From contig NZ_LSKQ01000023.1 of the NCBI RefSeq assembly GCF_001557115.1, positions 1-45,332 on the forward strand: a DNA stretch of 45,332 nucleotides. Reading direction: 5' to 3'. Source of the DNA: Erythrobacter sp. CCH5-A1. GTDB taxonomy: Bacteria > Pseudomonadota > Alphaproteobacteria > Sphingomonadales > Sphingomonadaceae. The notes under the pieces are model-generated. The model ran no database searches and was not told where the DNA came from. It saw only the letters and a program-made list of their open reading frames with translations. Positions 1 through 8,851 of the stretch are shown piece after piece; the first letter of the stretch is position 1; every line of letters begins with the position of its first letter. Both the position numbers and the translations under genes were made by a program.

Positions 1-85
1 ACCCCTCCCCCCCGCCCGTCCCCGCAAGGGACGCCGTGCGGTTAATCGCTGGAAACTGACAGCGCCGCGCGGCATATGGCTGCGC

Positions 86-949
86 ATGGTCCGGATTCTT
101 GCCTTTCTCGTCGCGATTGCCGCGCTGCAATTCGCTGCCCTTGCGCAGGTTGCCCCCGACACGGGCCGCGCTGCCGATGCCGCCGCAGCGGTGGCCGCGC
201 GCGCCACGGGGACCTTCGAGGAAATCGATCCCGACAGCCAGATGCCCGCTCCCGATGATGCCGCGGCGGTCTATGCCGGTCTTCCGCCGCTGACCGGCGC
301 GGGTCCGGCCGCAGAACCCGACAATGCGCTTGCCGCAGCCGTCCCCGCGCCCACCGATGCCGATGCCGAAGCACCGCGCGGTCCGGCGGTGCGGATGATC
401 TCGAGCCCGGTGGTTCAGGCGCTCCCCGCGCCCGCCGCAAAGCCGCCCGCCCTCGCCCCCGCTGCGAAACCCGCGCCCCCGGGCGGCGGCTTCGTAATCA
501 AGTCGATCCTCCCGGTCGAAGGCGCGTTCCGCTACGGCGACTGGTACTGGGACGAAAGCGCAGCGCCGGCGAGCGGCCCGCTGGTGATCACCGTCGACCT
601 CGAAGCGCGGGTCATCAGCGCGTTCCGCGACGGGCACGAGATCGGCACCGCGGTGGTGCTGGTCGGCACGCAGGAACACCCCACTCCGCTCGGCACCTTC
701 CCGATCCTCACCAAGGAGCGCAACAACGTCTCCGAGAAGTACAACGACGCGCCCATGCCCTGGACGCTGCGGCTGACGTGGGACGGGATCGCGATCCACG
801 GCTCGCCGGTGATGAACGGCTACGCTTCGCACGGCTGCATCGGCGTGCCCGACGATTTCGCCGCCAAGCTGTTCGCTGCCGCCAAGCGCGGCGACAAGGT
901 GATCATCACGCGCGGGCGGATGGTAGGCCTCGGCGACAAGATTCTTTAG
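86..949 (+). CDS. L,D-transpeptidase family (YkuD) exported protein
   Basis: Predicted 287-aa periplasmic enzyme of the YkuD/L,D-transpeptidase fold, which forms 3-3 peptidoglycan cross-links or attaches proteins to the wall by a catalytic cysteine. Residues 1-21 look like a signal peptide (hydrophobic run after MVR). Residues 25-165 are Ala/Pro-rich and low in complexity, a likely spacer across the periplasm. The catalytic domain is about residues 165-285 and carries the family signature, an upstream HG followed by SHGCIGVPDDF, with the nucleophile at Cys251. The usual arginine or asparagine after the HGC motif is replaced (SHGCIGVP), a tolerated variation in the family. The start at 86 is chosen because it opens directly into the signal peptide; a nearby ATG at 76 is in another frame. 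The gene converges on the M48 protease. Exact substrate is not predictable. Confidence 0.85.
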   Translation: MVRILAFLVAIAALQFAALAQVAPDTGRAADAAAAVAARATGTFEEIDPDSQMPAPDDAAAVYAGLPPLTGAGPAAEPDNALAAAVPAPTDADAEAPRGPAVRMISSPVVQALPAPAAKPPALAPAAKPAPPGGGFVIKSILPVEGAFRYGDWYWDESAAPASGPLVITVDLEARVISAFRDGHEIGTAVVLVGTQEHPTPLGTFPILTKERNNVSEKYNDAPMPWTLRLTWDGIAIHGSPVMNGYASHGCIGVPDDFAAKLFAAAKRGDKVIITRGRMVGLGDKIL

Positions 950-953
950 TTTT

Positions 954-1100
954 CGGCCACCTTCGGTGGCGCAGACCACCCGCCCCGCCTCCCCACCGCT
1001 GTAGGCGGCTGGCGACGCCGGAAGCCACCAATAGTACCGCTATGTTATGGTGGCCGGGTGGGGAGGCCGGGCGGGGCGTCAACGCCACCGAAGGTGGCCG
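954..1100. repeat. Large nested inverted repeat between convergent genes
   Basis: Arms at about 954-996 and 1058-1100 are imperfect reverse complements; the outer 18 bases of each arm pair exactly. Each outer end is also a small palindrome on its own (GCCACC-TTC-GGTGGC and GCCACC-GAA-GGTGGC). The central part holds a further dyad, GCCACCA ... TGGTGGC, at about 1024-1054. It fills the gap between the stops of the L,D-transpeptidase and the M48 protease, so it can act as a two-way terminator. Its size and nesting are greater than termination needs, so a dispersed repeat (REP or MITE-like) is the alternative. Confidence 0.7.
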
Positions 1101-1116
1101 TAAACAAGCAACCCGA

Positions 1117-2601
1117 TTAAACCCCGCGCACCACCAGCTTGACCTTCTGGCCCGGGGTCACCGTCGCGGTGCCGCTCAGCGCGTTGAGCACACGGAAGCG
1201 CTCCTCCTGCGCCGAATCGTAAGCCATGCGCCGCGCGAGACTTGCCACGGTGTCGCCGCGTGCCACGGTCACCACCTGCAGCTTCCTCGGCACCACCGCG
1301 CCCGCTTCGGCCGCCGAGATGCGCCGCATCGACTGGTACATCGCGTTGAAGGTCCCGGCCCGCCCTGCCGGGGCGATGGTGATGAAGTGGAACGCCGAAT
1401 CGCGCGCGAATTCATAGGCGACGACCACCAGATCGACCTGCGAATTGCCGTTGTTGACCCGCGCGGTGCCGATCGCTGCCGGAAGGCCGTTGATCGTGGT
1501 CCGCTCGATCGTCTGCGGTGCAAGGTTGGCGTTCTGGCCGCCGGCCGCAGTGAAGGCGGCGCGCACGTAGCTTTCCAGATTGCCGTTATAGGCCGCAGTC
1601 GTCATCTGCGCCTTGCCGGCCTGCCCCTGGATGCTCACCGCGCGCGTGCCGTTGACCATGTAGAAGCCCGCGGGCGCGGTGAAGGCGAGGCGCAGCACGG
1701 GATGGATGAAGGTGCTGCCCTCGATCACACCTTGCGCCGGGTCGTCGCCATAACGCAATCCGTCGATCCGGGTGAGGAAGGTTTCGCGATTGCTGACACT
1801 GGCCGAAGCGGCCGGCGCGGTGCCCGCCCGGGCGAGCGCGTTCTGCACGCGGCTTGCCGGATCGGGGTGGGTCGAGGCCCATTCGGGCACGCTGGCGTTC
1901 TGGCCCGAAAGCCGCGCGTCGAGCGCGTTCTGCGCGGCAAGGCTCGCCAGCACCGTCCCCATAGCCCGCCGATCATAGCCCGCCCGCCCGAGGTACTCGA
2001 TGCCGAGCCCGTCGGCCTCGAGCTCCTGCTTGCGGCTGAACCGCAGCGTCAAAAGCTGCGAGCCCTGCAGGAACCCGCGCGACAGGGTCTGCCCCAGGCC
2101 CGAATCGCCCAGCAGCAGGCCCGACAGGATCGCCCCGCCGATCCCGAGCAGCGTGTTCTTGGTCGCCGCCTGCTGGCGCCGCTGCGAATGGCGCGCGGCA
2201 ACATGACCGACCTCATGGCCGAGCACCGCGGCCAGCTCCGCCTCGCTGTTCATCAGCGTGACCAACTGGCGGGTGGTGTAGATATAGCCGCCGGGAATCG
2301 CGAAGGCGTTGTTCACCGGCGAGTTGAGCAGGCTCACCGTAAAGCTCTCGCGCGCATTGCCGAGGCCCGATTGCACCGCGATGTTCTTGCCGACCTGTTC
2401 GACATAGGCCGCATGCGTGCCGCTCATCGCGCCGCCGAATTCGGCGAGCAGCTGCGGGTGGTATTCGGCGCCCTGCTTGGCTTCGGCGGGTGTGATCGGG
2501 GTGGCGGAGGAAGGAATCTTCGCGTCGCCTGCCGTCATGCACCCGCCCAGCGCCAGCGTGGCCGCGCCGAAAGCGAGCGCCTTGCGTGAAAATCGTGCCA
2601 T
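1117..2601 (-). CDS. M48 family metalloprotease, lipoprotein, with C-terminal LysM-like domain
   Basis: A 494-aa zinc metalloprotease of the M48 (BepA/LoiP-like) type, which in relatives acts in periplasmic quality control of outer-membrane proteins. The N-terminus is a signal peptide ending in a lipobox (LGGC, Cys21), so it is likely anchored to a membrane. The zinc-binding HEVGH lies at residues 129-133, followed by AARHSQRR and, downstream, a KQELEADGLG segment that supplies the third ligand. The last 50 residues (VARGDTVASLARRM ... GQKVKLVV) resemble a LysM peptidoglycan-binding repeat. The start at 2601 is preferred over an in-frame ATG at 2667 because it opens the signal peptide and has an AGAGGGA ribosome-binding stretch about 11 nt upstream. 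It lies 110 bp downstream of accA. Confidence 0.85.
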   Translation of the reverse strand: MARFSRKALAFGAATLALGGCMTAGDAKIPSSATPITPAEAKQGAEYHPQLLAEFGGAMSGTHAAYVEQVGKNIAVQSGLGNARESFTVSLLNSPVNNAFAIPGGYIYTTRQLVTLMNSEAELAAVLGHEVGHVAARHSQRRQQAATKNTLLGIGGAILSGLLLGDSGLGQTLSRGFLQGSQLLTLRFSRKQELEADGLGIEYLGRAGYDRRAMGTVLASLAAQNALDARLSGQNASVPEWASTHPDPASRVQNALARAGTAPAASASVSNRETFLTRIDGLRYGDDPAQGVIEGSTFIHPVLRLAFTAPAGFYMVNGTRAVSIQGQAGKAQMTTAAYNGNLESYVRAAFTAAGGQNANLAPQTIERTTINGLPAAIGTARVNNGNSQVDLVVVAYEFARDSAFHFITIAPAGRAGTFNAMYQSMRRISAAEAGAVVPRKLQVVTVARGDTVASLARRMAYDSAQEERFRVLNALSGTATVTPGQKVKLVVRGV

Positions 2602-2711
2602 GGTTCGTGTCGTCCCTCTTCGCCTGTCCCCCGGCTGCCTTCCTGCAGCTCCAAGGCCAAGCTTCATGCATCAGGGACGTGGCAAACGAAACCTTAACCT
2701 GCGTTTGCCGA

Positions 2712-3656
2712 TCAGCCGCCGATGGCGAGAAAGCGGTCTTCGCGCGCGGCGATCAGCTGTTCGGCGCTCTTGGGCGCAAGGGCGGCGACTTCCTCGGCCA
2801 GCGCCTCACCCAGCATCCGCGCTGCGGACGCCGGATCGCGGTGCGCACCGCCGACGGGCTCCTTGACGATCCGGTCGATGACATTGATCCGCTTCAGGTC
2901 CTGCGCGGTGACCTTCATCGCCTGCGCGGCCTCGGGTGCCTTTTCGGATGTGCGCCACAGGATCGAGGCGCAGCCTTCGGGCGAGATCACCGAATAGACC
3001 GCGTGTTCCATCATCAGCACCCGGTTGGCGCTGGCGAGCGCCACCGCGCCGCCCGAACCCCCTTCGCCGACGATCGCGGCGACCATCGGCACGCCGATCG
3101 CAAGACACGCCTCGGTCGCCCGCGCGATGGCCTCGGCCTGGCCGCGTTCCTCCGCCTCGATCCCCGGGAAGGCGCCCGAGGTGTCGACCAGCGTCACCAC
3201 GGGCAGGCCGAATCGTCCGGCGAGTTCCATCAGGCGGATCGCCTTGCGGTAGCCTTCGGGTTTGCCCATGCCGAAATTGTGGGCGATGCGGCTCTTGGTG
3301 TCGTGGCCCTTCTCGTGGCCGATCAGCATGACGCGCCGCTCGCCCAGACGGGCAAAGCCGCCCATGATCGCAAGGTCGTCGGCATAGAGCCGGTCGCCCC
3401 CCAGCGGCATGAAGTCGCTGAATGCATGGGCGACATAGTCGCGAAAATGGGGCCGCTGCGGATGCCGGGCCACTTGCGTCTTCTGCCACGGGGTGAGCGA
3501 GGCATAGGTGCTCGCCAGAAGCTCGGCGCTCTTGGTCTCGAGCCGGCCGATCTCGCTCGCGACATCGACATCGTGGAGCGCATTGACGCTGCGCAGCTGC
3601 GCGATGCGTTCTTCGAGTGCGGCGACGGGTTTCTCGAAATCGAGGTAGGAAATCAT
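2712..3656 (-). CDS. accA: Acetyl-CoA carboxylase carboxyltransferase subunit alpha
   Basis: This 314-aa protein is the alpha subunit of the heteromeric acetyl-CoA carboxylase carboxyltransferase, which with AccD moves the carboxyl group from biotin to acetyl-CoA to make malonyl-CoA, the first committed step of fatty acid synthesis. It begins [11 protein letters not shown] as AccA proteins do. It has the crotonase-fold core, including [31 protein letters not shown] and the GEGGSGGA oxyanion region. Length is normal for the family. It lies 9 bp downstream of xerD on the same strand, so the two are probably cotranscribed. AccD, AccB and AccC are not in the window. Confidence 0.96.
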   Translation of the reverse strand: MISYLDFEKPVAALEERIAQLRSVNALHDVDVASEIGRLETKSAELLASTYASLTPWQKTQVARHPQRPHFRDYVAHAFSDFMPLGGDRLYADDLAIMGGFARLGERRVMLIGHEKGHDTKSRIAHNFGMGKPEGYRKAIRLMELAGRFGLPVVTLVDTSGAFPGIEAEERGQAEAIARATEACLAIGVPMVAAIVGEGGSGGAVALASANRVLMMEHAVYSVISPEGCASILWRTSEKAPEAAQAMKVTAQDLKRINVIDRIVKEPVGGAHRDPASAARMLGEALAEEVAALAPKSAEQLIAAREDRFLAIGG

Positions 3657-3665
3657 TGCGCGGGG

Positions 3666-4553
3666 CTAGTCGGATGTTGTGCGGGTTGCAAGCGGGTGGC
3701 GGGAATTGACGAGGGCAACCAGACGCGCGGCATCGACATGGGTGTAAATCTGCGTCGTGGAAATGTCGGCGTGGCCGAGCAGGGTTTGTAACACGCGCAG
3801 GTCCGCCCCCCCCTCCAGCAGATGCGTGGCAAAGGCGTGGCGCAACACGTGGGGGCTGATCGCGGCAGGGTCGAGCCCGGCGCGCGCGGCGAGGTCCTTG
3901 AGGAGCTGGAACAGCCGGACTCGGCTGAGGTGGCCGGCCTTGCCCGAGGGGAACAGATAGCGCGATGTCGGTGTCTGCGGCCGCAGCGCCAGCCAGCGCC
4001 CGACTGCCACGAGCGCCCGCCCGCCGACCGGCACGAGCCGCGTGGTTCCGCCCTTGCCCGTCACGGTCAAAAAAGGCGCATCGCGCGGGACGGCATTGAG
4101 CGGCAGGCTCACCAGTTCGGTGGCGCGCAGGCCCGAGCCGTAGAGCAGTTCGATCAGCGCCAGCAGCCGCACCGCCTTGGGATCCTCGCTGGAGGCTTCG
4201 TCCTCGGCGCGCTCGAACAGCGCCGCGATCTGGTCGTGGCCCATGACCTTGGGCAGGGGCCGCCTAAGGCGCGGCGCGGGGAGCGCGCCCGAGGGATCGT
4301 CCTGCCGCCAGCCCTCGTCGACGGCAAAGCCGAAGAATTGCCGCAGGGCCGAAGCCTTGCGGGCCACGCTGGCCGGCGCAAGGCTCGCCCATTCGCCCGC
4401 AAGCGTGGCGACAGCGTCGCGGTCGGCCTGCGACAGATCGCCGATAGCCTCCTCGGCCTGTTCCAGATCGCGACGATAGGCGGCCAGCGTGTTGAGCGCG
4501 GCACCGCGTTCCGCCGCGAGCATCGCGAGAAACGCCTCGGTGCTCGCCGACAT
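3666..4553 (-). CDS. xerD: Site-specific tyrosine recombinase XerD
   Basis: A 295-aa tyrosine recombinase of the XerC/D family, which resolves chromosome dimers at the dif site with its partner XerC under FtsK control. The N-terminal SAM-like DNA-binding domain spans about residues 1-90. The catalytic set is visible: Arg in GSGLRATELVSL, Lys in TGKGGTTRLVP, HVLRH, LGHADISTTQ and the nucleophile Tyr270 in IYTHV. XerD is favoured over XerC because of the accA neighbour and the divergent aroKB, a gene order common in alphaproteobacteria. There is no flanking mobile-element context that would suggest an integrase. Its ATG overlaps the preceding stop by one base (TGATG), so translation is likely coupled to the 639-aa gene upstream. 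Confidence 0.92.
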   Translation of the reverse strand: MSASTEAFLAMLAAERGAALNTLAAYRRDLEQAEEAIGDLSQADRDAVATLAGEWASLAPASVARKASALRQFFGFAVDEGWRQDDPSGALPAPRLRRPLPKVMGHDQIAALFERAEDEASSEDPKAVRLLALIELLYGSGLRATELVSLPLNAVPRDAPFLTVTGKGGTTRLVPVGGRALVAVGRWLALRPQTPTSRYLFPSGKAGHLSRVRLFQLLKDLAARAGLDPAAISPHVLRHAFATHLLEGGADLRVLQTLLGHADISTTQIYTHVDAARLVALVNSRHPLATRTTSD

Positions 4554-6472
4554 CAGCCCCGCGCGACCGCCTCGGCCGCGATCATCCGGGCCTCGGCCGC
4601 CATCCCCACCCGGGTCAGCGCGGCGGTGATGTGGTAGAGGTGGAGCGGGGTCATCTGCGACCAGCTGTTGCCCTGCATCCCCAGTCCCGCCAGCAGCGCG
4701 ACCAGCGCCGGATTGCCGACTTCGGCCGCGCGCGAAATCGCGGAGGTCCAGCGGGTCTTGCGCGCGAGGTCGAAGCCGAGATCACCCGCCAGCGCGCCCG
4801 CATCGCCCTCGGACAAGCGCCCGGTCCCGGCGAGCCCGGCGACGAGGAAGGCGGACTTCCTCTGCCCCTCGCTGCCATCGCTGCCCGTGAAGCTGCTTAC
4901 CTGGCCTTGGCCGACCGAGGTGATGTTCGGCGCCGAAAGCGCGATCAGCGCCCAGCCCAGAGAGCCTTCGGGCGCCACATCCGACCAGCGCGCCGCATTG
5001 CGGTCGAGCCCGGCGGCAAGCATCGCGGCGATGAGGTCGCCCGCATCGTCTGCATGATCGGCGCTGGCGGGAATGCGCGCGGCGGCATAGGCGGTGAGCA
5101 CCCGCGCGCCGTAGCCGTCACCGCCGCCCAGTTTTGCCCCGTCCGCCCACAGGCGCTGCATCGCTGCGATGCGGGCGGCAGGATCGGTCGCGAGATAGGC
5201 CTCGCGCAGAGCGGCGGCATGGGCCTTCGCCTCCTCGCTCGCTGCCGTATCGGCGTGGACCTCGGAATAGAGATCGACCATCGCATCGGCCGAGAGGATC
5301 CCCTCGCGCGCGGCGCGGCCGGCAAAAGGCGCGCGCTGGGCGGCGGGCAGCATCGGCAGGAGCGCGCCGCTCCTCGCGTAATAGGCCCCGCCGCGAGCCG
5401 TCAGCGCCGCATCGAGCAGCCCTGCGGGCAGCGGCTCGCCCACCGCATTGGCGAGCCCGAAGCGCCAGGGGTTGAGATCGTCCACGCCCTGCCACTCGAT
5501 ATTGACGCCGCGCTGCCCGCGCCCTGCCGCGCCCGCAAAACGCCGCGCCAGCAGCACATCGACCCGCGGCGCCGCCCCGCGGAACAGCGCACGGTCAAGC
5601 TGGGTGGCGGCCAGCGCGCTCTCGCCCGCATAGGCGTTGCAGATTGCCTGCCACATCTGCCACTCGCCGTCCTGCCGCTGCGAGCCCTGCAGGCGCACCG
5701 CTGGGCAGGCCCCGGTGATGTCCCCGGCGGCGAGGTAGGCAGTGAGCGCCTCCTGCGTCAGCGCGGGCGACCAGTTGGCGGTGTCGATATCCTGCACCAC
5801 CGCGCGGGCGAGGGCGAATTCGCCCATCCGGTTGAGCAGGCCCACCCGAAGCGCGGCGAATTCGACCGGGTCCATGCCAAGCGGCGCGGCGAGGCGGCTC
5901 GCCAGCGCGCGCCTCAGCAGGATATGGCCCCAGCGCGACACCAGCGGGCCCTGCGTACCGTTGAGCGCGGCGCGCACCAGCTTGTCCGACTGGTTCGCCA
6001 AGGCCATCGGCGGCAGGCCGCCCTCCTCCACCGCCAGAACGCCGATGCGGGTCAGCGCGCGCTGTGCGCCCGCCGGAATATCGGACTTGGGCGCCAGGCC
6101 GAGCAGCTGGTCGAGCTCCTCGGTCGACATGTTCTCCAATTGCTCGAGGCTCGGCAGGCGCGAAAGCTCGTCGCGGCTGATCGCCGGGAGCGGTGGGAGG
6201 CTGGACGGATCGACCGCGACGTCCGGCGCAGGCGCGGTGCCCGGCTGGGCGAGCGGCGGCCGGCCTTGCTGGGACGGCTGGCTCGGTCCGGGCCGTGGCG
6301 CCGCGCTCGGGCGGGGCGTGGGGGCCGGCGCGGGATCGTCGAAGCCCGGCGGCAGCAGCGATTCGGGCTTGCCTTGCGCCAGCGCGAAGCCGGTCAGCCC
6401 CACCGCGCCGAGCGTGCCTGCCACCGCGACGGCAAGCACGCTTGCCCCGAAGTTCCGGCGATGCGCCCTCAT
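4553..6472 (-). CDS. Large exported or membrane-anchored protein of unknown function
   Basis: I do not recognise a family for this 639-aa protein. It starts MRAHRRNFGASVLAVAVAG, a hydrophobic segment at about residues 8-32 that is a signal peptide or membrane anchor. A Pro/Ala/Gln-rich stretch follows at about 38-90, then a long, mostly helical, Ala/Leu-rich region with short repeated helix pairs reminiscent of TPR or Sel1-type solenoids, without a clear consensus. Most of the protein is therefore predicted to be periplasmic. The start at 6472 overlaps the stop of the 67-aa membrane protein (ATGA), and its own stop overlaps the xerD start. This makes a tight unit: small membrane protein, this gene, xerD, accA. 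An envelope or scaffolding role is possible but unproven. Confidence 0.7.
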   Translation of the reverse strand: MRAHRRNFGASVLAVAVAGTLGAVGLTGFALAQGKPESLLPPGFDDPAPAPTPRPSAAPRPGPSQPSQQGRPPLAQPGTAPAPDVAVDPSSLPPLPAISRDELSRLPSLEQLENMSTEELDQLLGLAPKSDIPAGAQRALTRIGVLAVEEGGLPPMALANQSDKLVRAALNGTQGPLVSRWGHILLRRALASRLAAPLGMDPVEFAALRVGLLNRMGEFALARAVVQDIDTANWSPALTQEALTAYLAAGDITGACPAVRLQGSQRQDGEWQMWQAICNAYAGESALAATQLDRALFRGAAPRVDVLLARRFAGAAGRGQRGVNIEWQGVDDLNPWRFGLANAVGEPLPAGLLDAALTARGGAYYARSGALLPMLPAAQRAPFAGRAAREGILSADAMVDLYSEVHADTAASEEAKAHAAALREAYLATDPAARIAAMQRLWADGAKLGGGDGYGARVLTAYAAARIPASADHADDAGDLIAAMLAAGLDRNAARWSDVAPEGSLGWALIALSAPNITSVGQGQVSSFTGSDGSEGQRKSAFLVAGLAGTGRLSEGDAGALAGDLGFDLARKTRWTSAISRAAEVGNPALVALLAGLGMQGNSWSQMTPLHLYHITAALTRVGMAAEARMIAAEAVARG

Positions 6473-6672
6473 TGGCCCTGCTCCGGCAAGGTGACATCCT
6501 GCGCGATCGGCCGCAGGGCTTCCTCGCCCCCGTCGAACCACGCCAGCGCCAGCAGCAGCACCACCAGCACGCCCGCCACCCACGGCCAACGCAGCCCGCG
6601 CCGCACGCCGCGCGCATGGGGGCCCTGCTCGAAACCGCCGGGAGTGAGACGCTCTTGCCGCAAGTTTGCCAT
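6469..6672 (-). CDS. Small single-pass membrane protein, unknown function
   Basis: A 67-aa protein with a basic, hydrophilic N-terminus (residues 1-28), one strong membrane helix (about 29-45, VAGVLVVLLLALAWF) and a short acidic tail of about 20 residues. This predicts a cytoplasmic N-terminus and a periplasmic C-terminus. It is the first gene of the minus-strand group and overlaps the following 639-aa gene by 4 bases, so the two products probably work together. Its start lies only 38 bp from the aroK start on the other strand, so their promoters must overlap or lie within the 5' ends. No family recognised. Confidence 0.6.
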   Translation of the reverse strand: MANLRQERLTPGGFEQGPHARGVRRGLRWPWVAGVLVVLLLALAWFDGGEEALRPIAQDVTLPEQGQ

Positions 6673-6710
6673 ATTGCGCGTGCCCTAGCCCATCTATAGG
6701 CCTTGCGGCA

Positions 6711-7280
6711 ATGTCCGCCGCGTGCCCCTCCCCCCATGATCGCGATATCGCCGCCATCAGCGCGCGCATCGACCGTCCGGTGGTGCTGGTGGGGCTGATG
6801 GGCGTGGGCAAGTCGACCGTCGGTCGCAAGCTTGCCGCGATGCTGGGCCGCGACTTCGTCGATGCCGACGATGCCATCGCCGCAGCCGCCCAGCGCTCGA
6901 TCCCCGAAATCTTCGAAACCTTCGGCGAGGCCCATTTCCGTGACGGCGAACGCCGCGTGATCGCCCGCCTGCTGGCCGAGGGTCACGGCGTGATCGCGAC
7001 CGGCGGCGGCGCCTTCGTCGATCCGCAGACGCGCGCGGCGGTGCTGGAGAAAGGCATCGCGGTGTGGATCGATTGCGACGTCGACACGCTGGTCGAACGC
7101 ACCGCGCGGCGCGCCAACCGTCCGCTGCTGAAGCAGGGCGACCCGCACGAGATCCTCACCCGGCTGGCGCGCGAGCGGGCGCCGTTCTACGGGCAGGCGC
7201 ATATCCGTATCGTGAGCGAGACCGGCCCCCACGCCGACACCGCGCGCGCGATTATCGAGGCGATTGATAAATGGCTGTAA
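6711..7280 (+). CDS. aroK: Shikimate kinase
   Basis: A 189-aa cytoplasmic P-loop kinase that phosphorylates shikimate at the 3-hydroxyl using ATP, the fifth step of the chorismate pathway. The Walker A loop GLMGVGKSTVG spans about residues 28-38. The shikimate-binding VDADDAI and the GGGAF motif are present, and the lid region NRPLLKQGDPHEIL follows. The start at 6711 is preferred; an upstream in-frame start at 6666 would overlap the divergent gene and adds an unlikely sequence. There is no clear ribosome-binding site. A weak promoter candidate (TATTGC at 6672, TATAGG at 6695) would give a nearly leaderless transcript, which is speculative. It overlaps aroB by 10 bases. Confidence 0.95.
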   Translation: MSAACPSPHDRDIAAISARIDRPVVLVGLMGVGKSTVGRKLAAMLGRDFVDADDAIAAAAQRSIPEIFETFGEAHFRDGERRVIARLLAEGHGVIATGGGAFVDPQTRAAVLEKGIAVWIDCDVDTLVERTARRANRPLLKQGDPHEILTRLARERAPFYGQAHIRIVSETGPHADTARAIIEAIDKWL

Positions 7281-8389
7281 TTCCTGTCGCGCTGGCCGGG
7301 CGCGCCTATGAGGTGGTGATCGAGGAAGGGTTGCTCGACCGGATCGTCGAAGCTGCCGCGCTTTTTCTCAAGGGATACGGACTGCAGCGCCCCGTGCCTT
7401 TCGTGGCAGACACCAACACCCAGCGGCTGTTCGCCGCCCGGGTGGACGCGCACCTTGCCGCACACGGACTGGCGGCGGAATGGTTCGTCGTCGAGCCGGG
7501 CGAGGACGCCAAGACCTGGGGCGTGCTCGAAAGGTTGTGCGACTGGCTGTTGGCGCTGGGCGTCACGCGTTCGGACCATGTTTTCGCGCTCGGCGGCGGG
7601 GTGGTCGGCGATCTCGTCGGCTTCGCCTGTTCGATCACCAAGCGCGGGGTGGGCTTTGTGCAACTGCCGACGACGCTGCTCGCACAGGTCGATTCTTCGG
7701 TGGGCGGCAAGACCGCGATCAACACGCGGGCGGGCAAGAACCTCATCGGCGCCTTCCATCAGCCCTCGCAGGTGCTGATCGACCCGCTGGTGCTCGCCAC
7801 CCTGCCGCCCCGCGAAATGCGCGCGGGCTATGCGGAGGTGCTCAAATACGGACTCCTCGGCGATACCGCGTTCTTCGTTTGGCTGGAGGCCAATGGCGAG
7901 AAGGTACTGGCGCGCGAGCCGCAGGCGCTCGAACACGCCATCGCCACCAGCATCGCGATGAAGGCAGCGATCGTCGCCGCAGACGAGCGCGAGACGCTCG
8001 ACCAGCGCGCGCTCCTCAATCTCGGCCACACCTTCGGCCATGCGCTGGAGGCCGAGACCGGCTTTTCCGACCGCCTCCTGCACGGAGAGGCGGTGGCGCT
8101 CGGCATGGTGCTGGCGGCGAAGTATTCGGCGCGGCGGGGCGAGCTTGCCGACACGGACGCCGCGCGGGCAGCGGCTGCGATAGCGGCGGCCGGGCTTCCC
8201 TCGCGCCTCGCCGATCTCGGCCTCACCTGCGACGGAGCCGTGCTGGTAGATCACATGCGCCACGACAAGAAGGCGGAAGCCACCACCCTGCCCTTCCTGC
8301 TGCTGCGCGCGCTGGGCGAGGCCTATGTGGCGCGCGATGTCGACCTTGCCGACATCGCCGCCTTCCTCGACGAGGAACTTTCGGGATGA
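7271..8389 (+). CDS. aroB: 3-Dehydroquinate synthase
   Basis: A 372-aa NAD- and metal-dependent lyase that turns DAHP into 3-dehydroquinate, the second step of aromatic amino acid synthesis. Family signatures seen include the glycine-rich FALGGGVVGDLVGFACS nucleotide region, PTTLLAQVDSSVGGKTAIN and the metal-site segment NLGHTFGHALE with further His residues in LLHGEAVALGM. Length is normal. It overlaps aroK by 10 bases and the next gene by 4 (ATGA), so aroK-aroB and the acetyltransferase are translated as a coupled operon, the usual alphaproteobacterial aroKB arrangement. Confidence 0.97.
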   Translation: MAVIPVALAGRAYEVVIEEGLLDRIVEAAALFLKGYGLQRPVPFVADTNTQRLFAARVDAHLAAHGLAAEWFVVEPGEDAKTWGVLERLCDWLLALGVTRSDHVFALGGGVVGDLVGFACSITKRGVGFVQLPTTLLAQVDSSVGGKTAINTRAGKNLIGAFHQPSQVLIDPLVLATLPPREMRAGYAEVLKYGLLGDTAFFVWLEANGEKVLAREPQALEHAIATSIAMKAAIVAADERETLDQRALLNLGHTFGHALEAETGFSDRLLHGEAVALGMVLAAKYSARRGELADTDAARAAAAIAAAGLPSRLADLGLTCDGAVLVDHMRHDKKAEATTLPFLLLRALGEAYVARDVDLADIAAFLDEELSG

Positions 8390-8844
8390 GGATTGCGCTA
8401 GCCGACCTCGATGACCCCGATGTTCAGGCGGTCATCGCCTATCACCAGCGCAGCATAGCCGCCGAATCTCCCCCCGGCTTCAGCTTCGCGCTTGACCTGT
8501 CGGGTCTCAAGGCGCCCGGCGTGACAGTGTGGGCTGCCCATGTCGAAGGGCAGGCAGCGGCGATCGGCGCGCTCAAGCGGATGGATGAAACATCAGCCGA
8601 ACTCAAATCGATGCGGACGCTGCCGCGGTTTTTGCGTCAAGGCCTTGCGGCAGCCCTGCTTGAGACGATCATCGCCCACGCCCGGGCCGATGGGATCAGG
8701 ACGCTCAGCCTCGAGACCGGCACCGGCGCGGCTTTCGAGCCCGCTCTGGCGCTCTACCGACGACGCGGCTTTGTGAACGGCCCCGCCTTCGCCGATTACG
8801 TGCTGACCGACTTCAACCAGTGCCTGCATCTGGCGCTGGACTGA
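8386..8844 (+). CDS. GNAT family N-acetyltransferase
   Basis: This 152-aa protein has the GNAT fold. The acetyl-CoA-binding motif A region is seen as LKSMRTLPRFLRQGLAAALL (RQGLAA loop), followed by a helix, the SLETGTG strand and the ALYRRRGF motif B typical of the PhnO/RimI-like group. Substrate cannot be deduced. It starts with ATG overlapping the aroB stop, so it is the third gene of the aroKB operon, though nothing suggests a role in the shikimate pathway. It ends 7 bp from the convergent 93-aa gene, with no room for a separate terminator. Confidence 0.85.
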   Translation: MRIALADLDDPDVQAVIAYHQRSIAAESPPGFSFALDLSGLKAPGVTVWAAHVEGQAAAIGALKRMDETSAELKSMRTLPRFLRQGLAAALLETIIAHARADGIRTLSLETGTGAAFEPALALYRRRGFVNGPAFADYVLTDFNQCLHLALD

Positions 8845-8851
8845 GAGACGG

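Noticed and set aside
778..2589. Plus-strand open frame of about 600 codons across the end of the L,D-transpeptidase, the inverted repeat and the M48 protease
   Set aside because: It crosses a real stop and a large palindrome and is antisense to a protein with HEXXH and lipobox motifs.
3666..4553. Tyrosine recombinase as sign of an integrated element
   Set aside because: Sequence, length and the accA/aroKB neighbourhood fit chromosomal XerD; no att-like repeats or phage genes are present.
4631..6688. Long plus-strand open frame antisense to the 639-aa exported protein
   Set aside because: Its composition (Arg/Gly/Ala/His-rich) is typical of antisense reading of high-GC genes; the minus-strand gene has coupled junctions with both neighbours and a signal segment.
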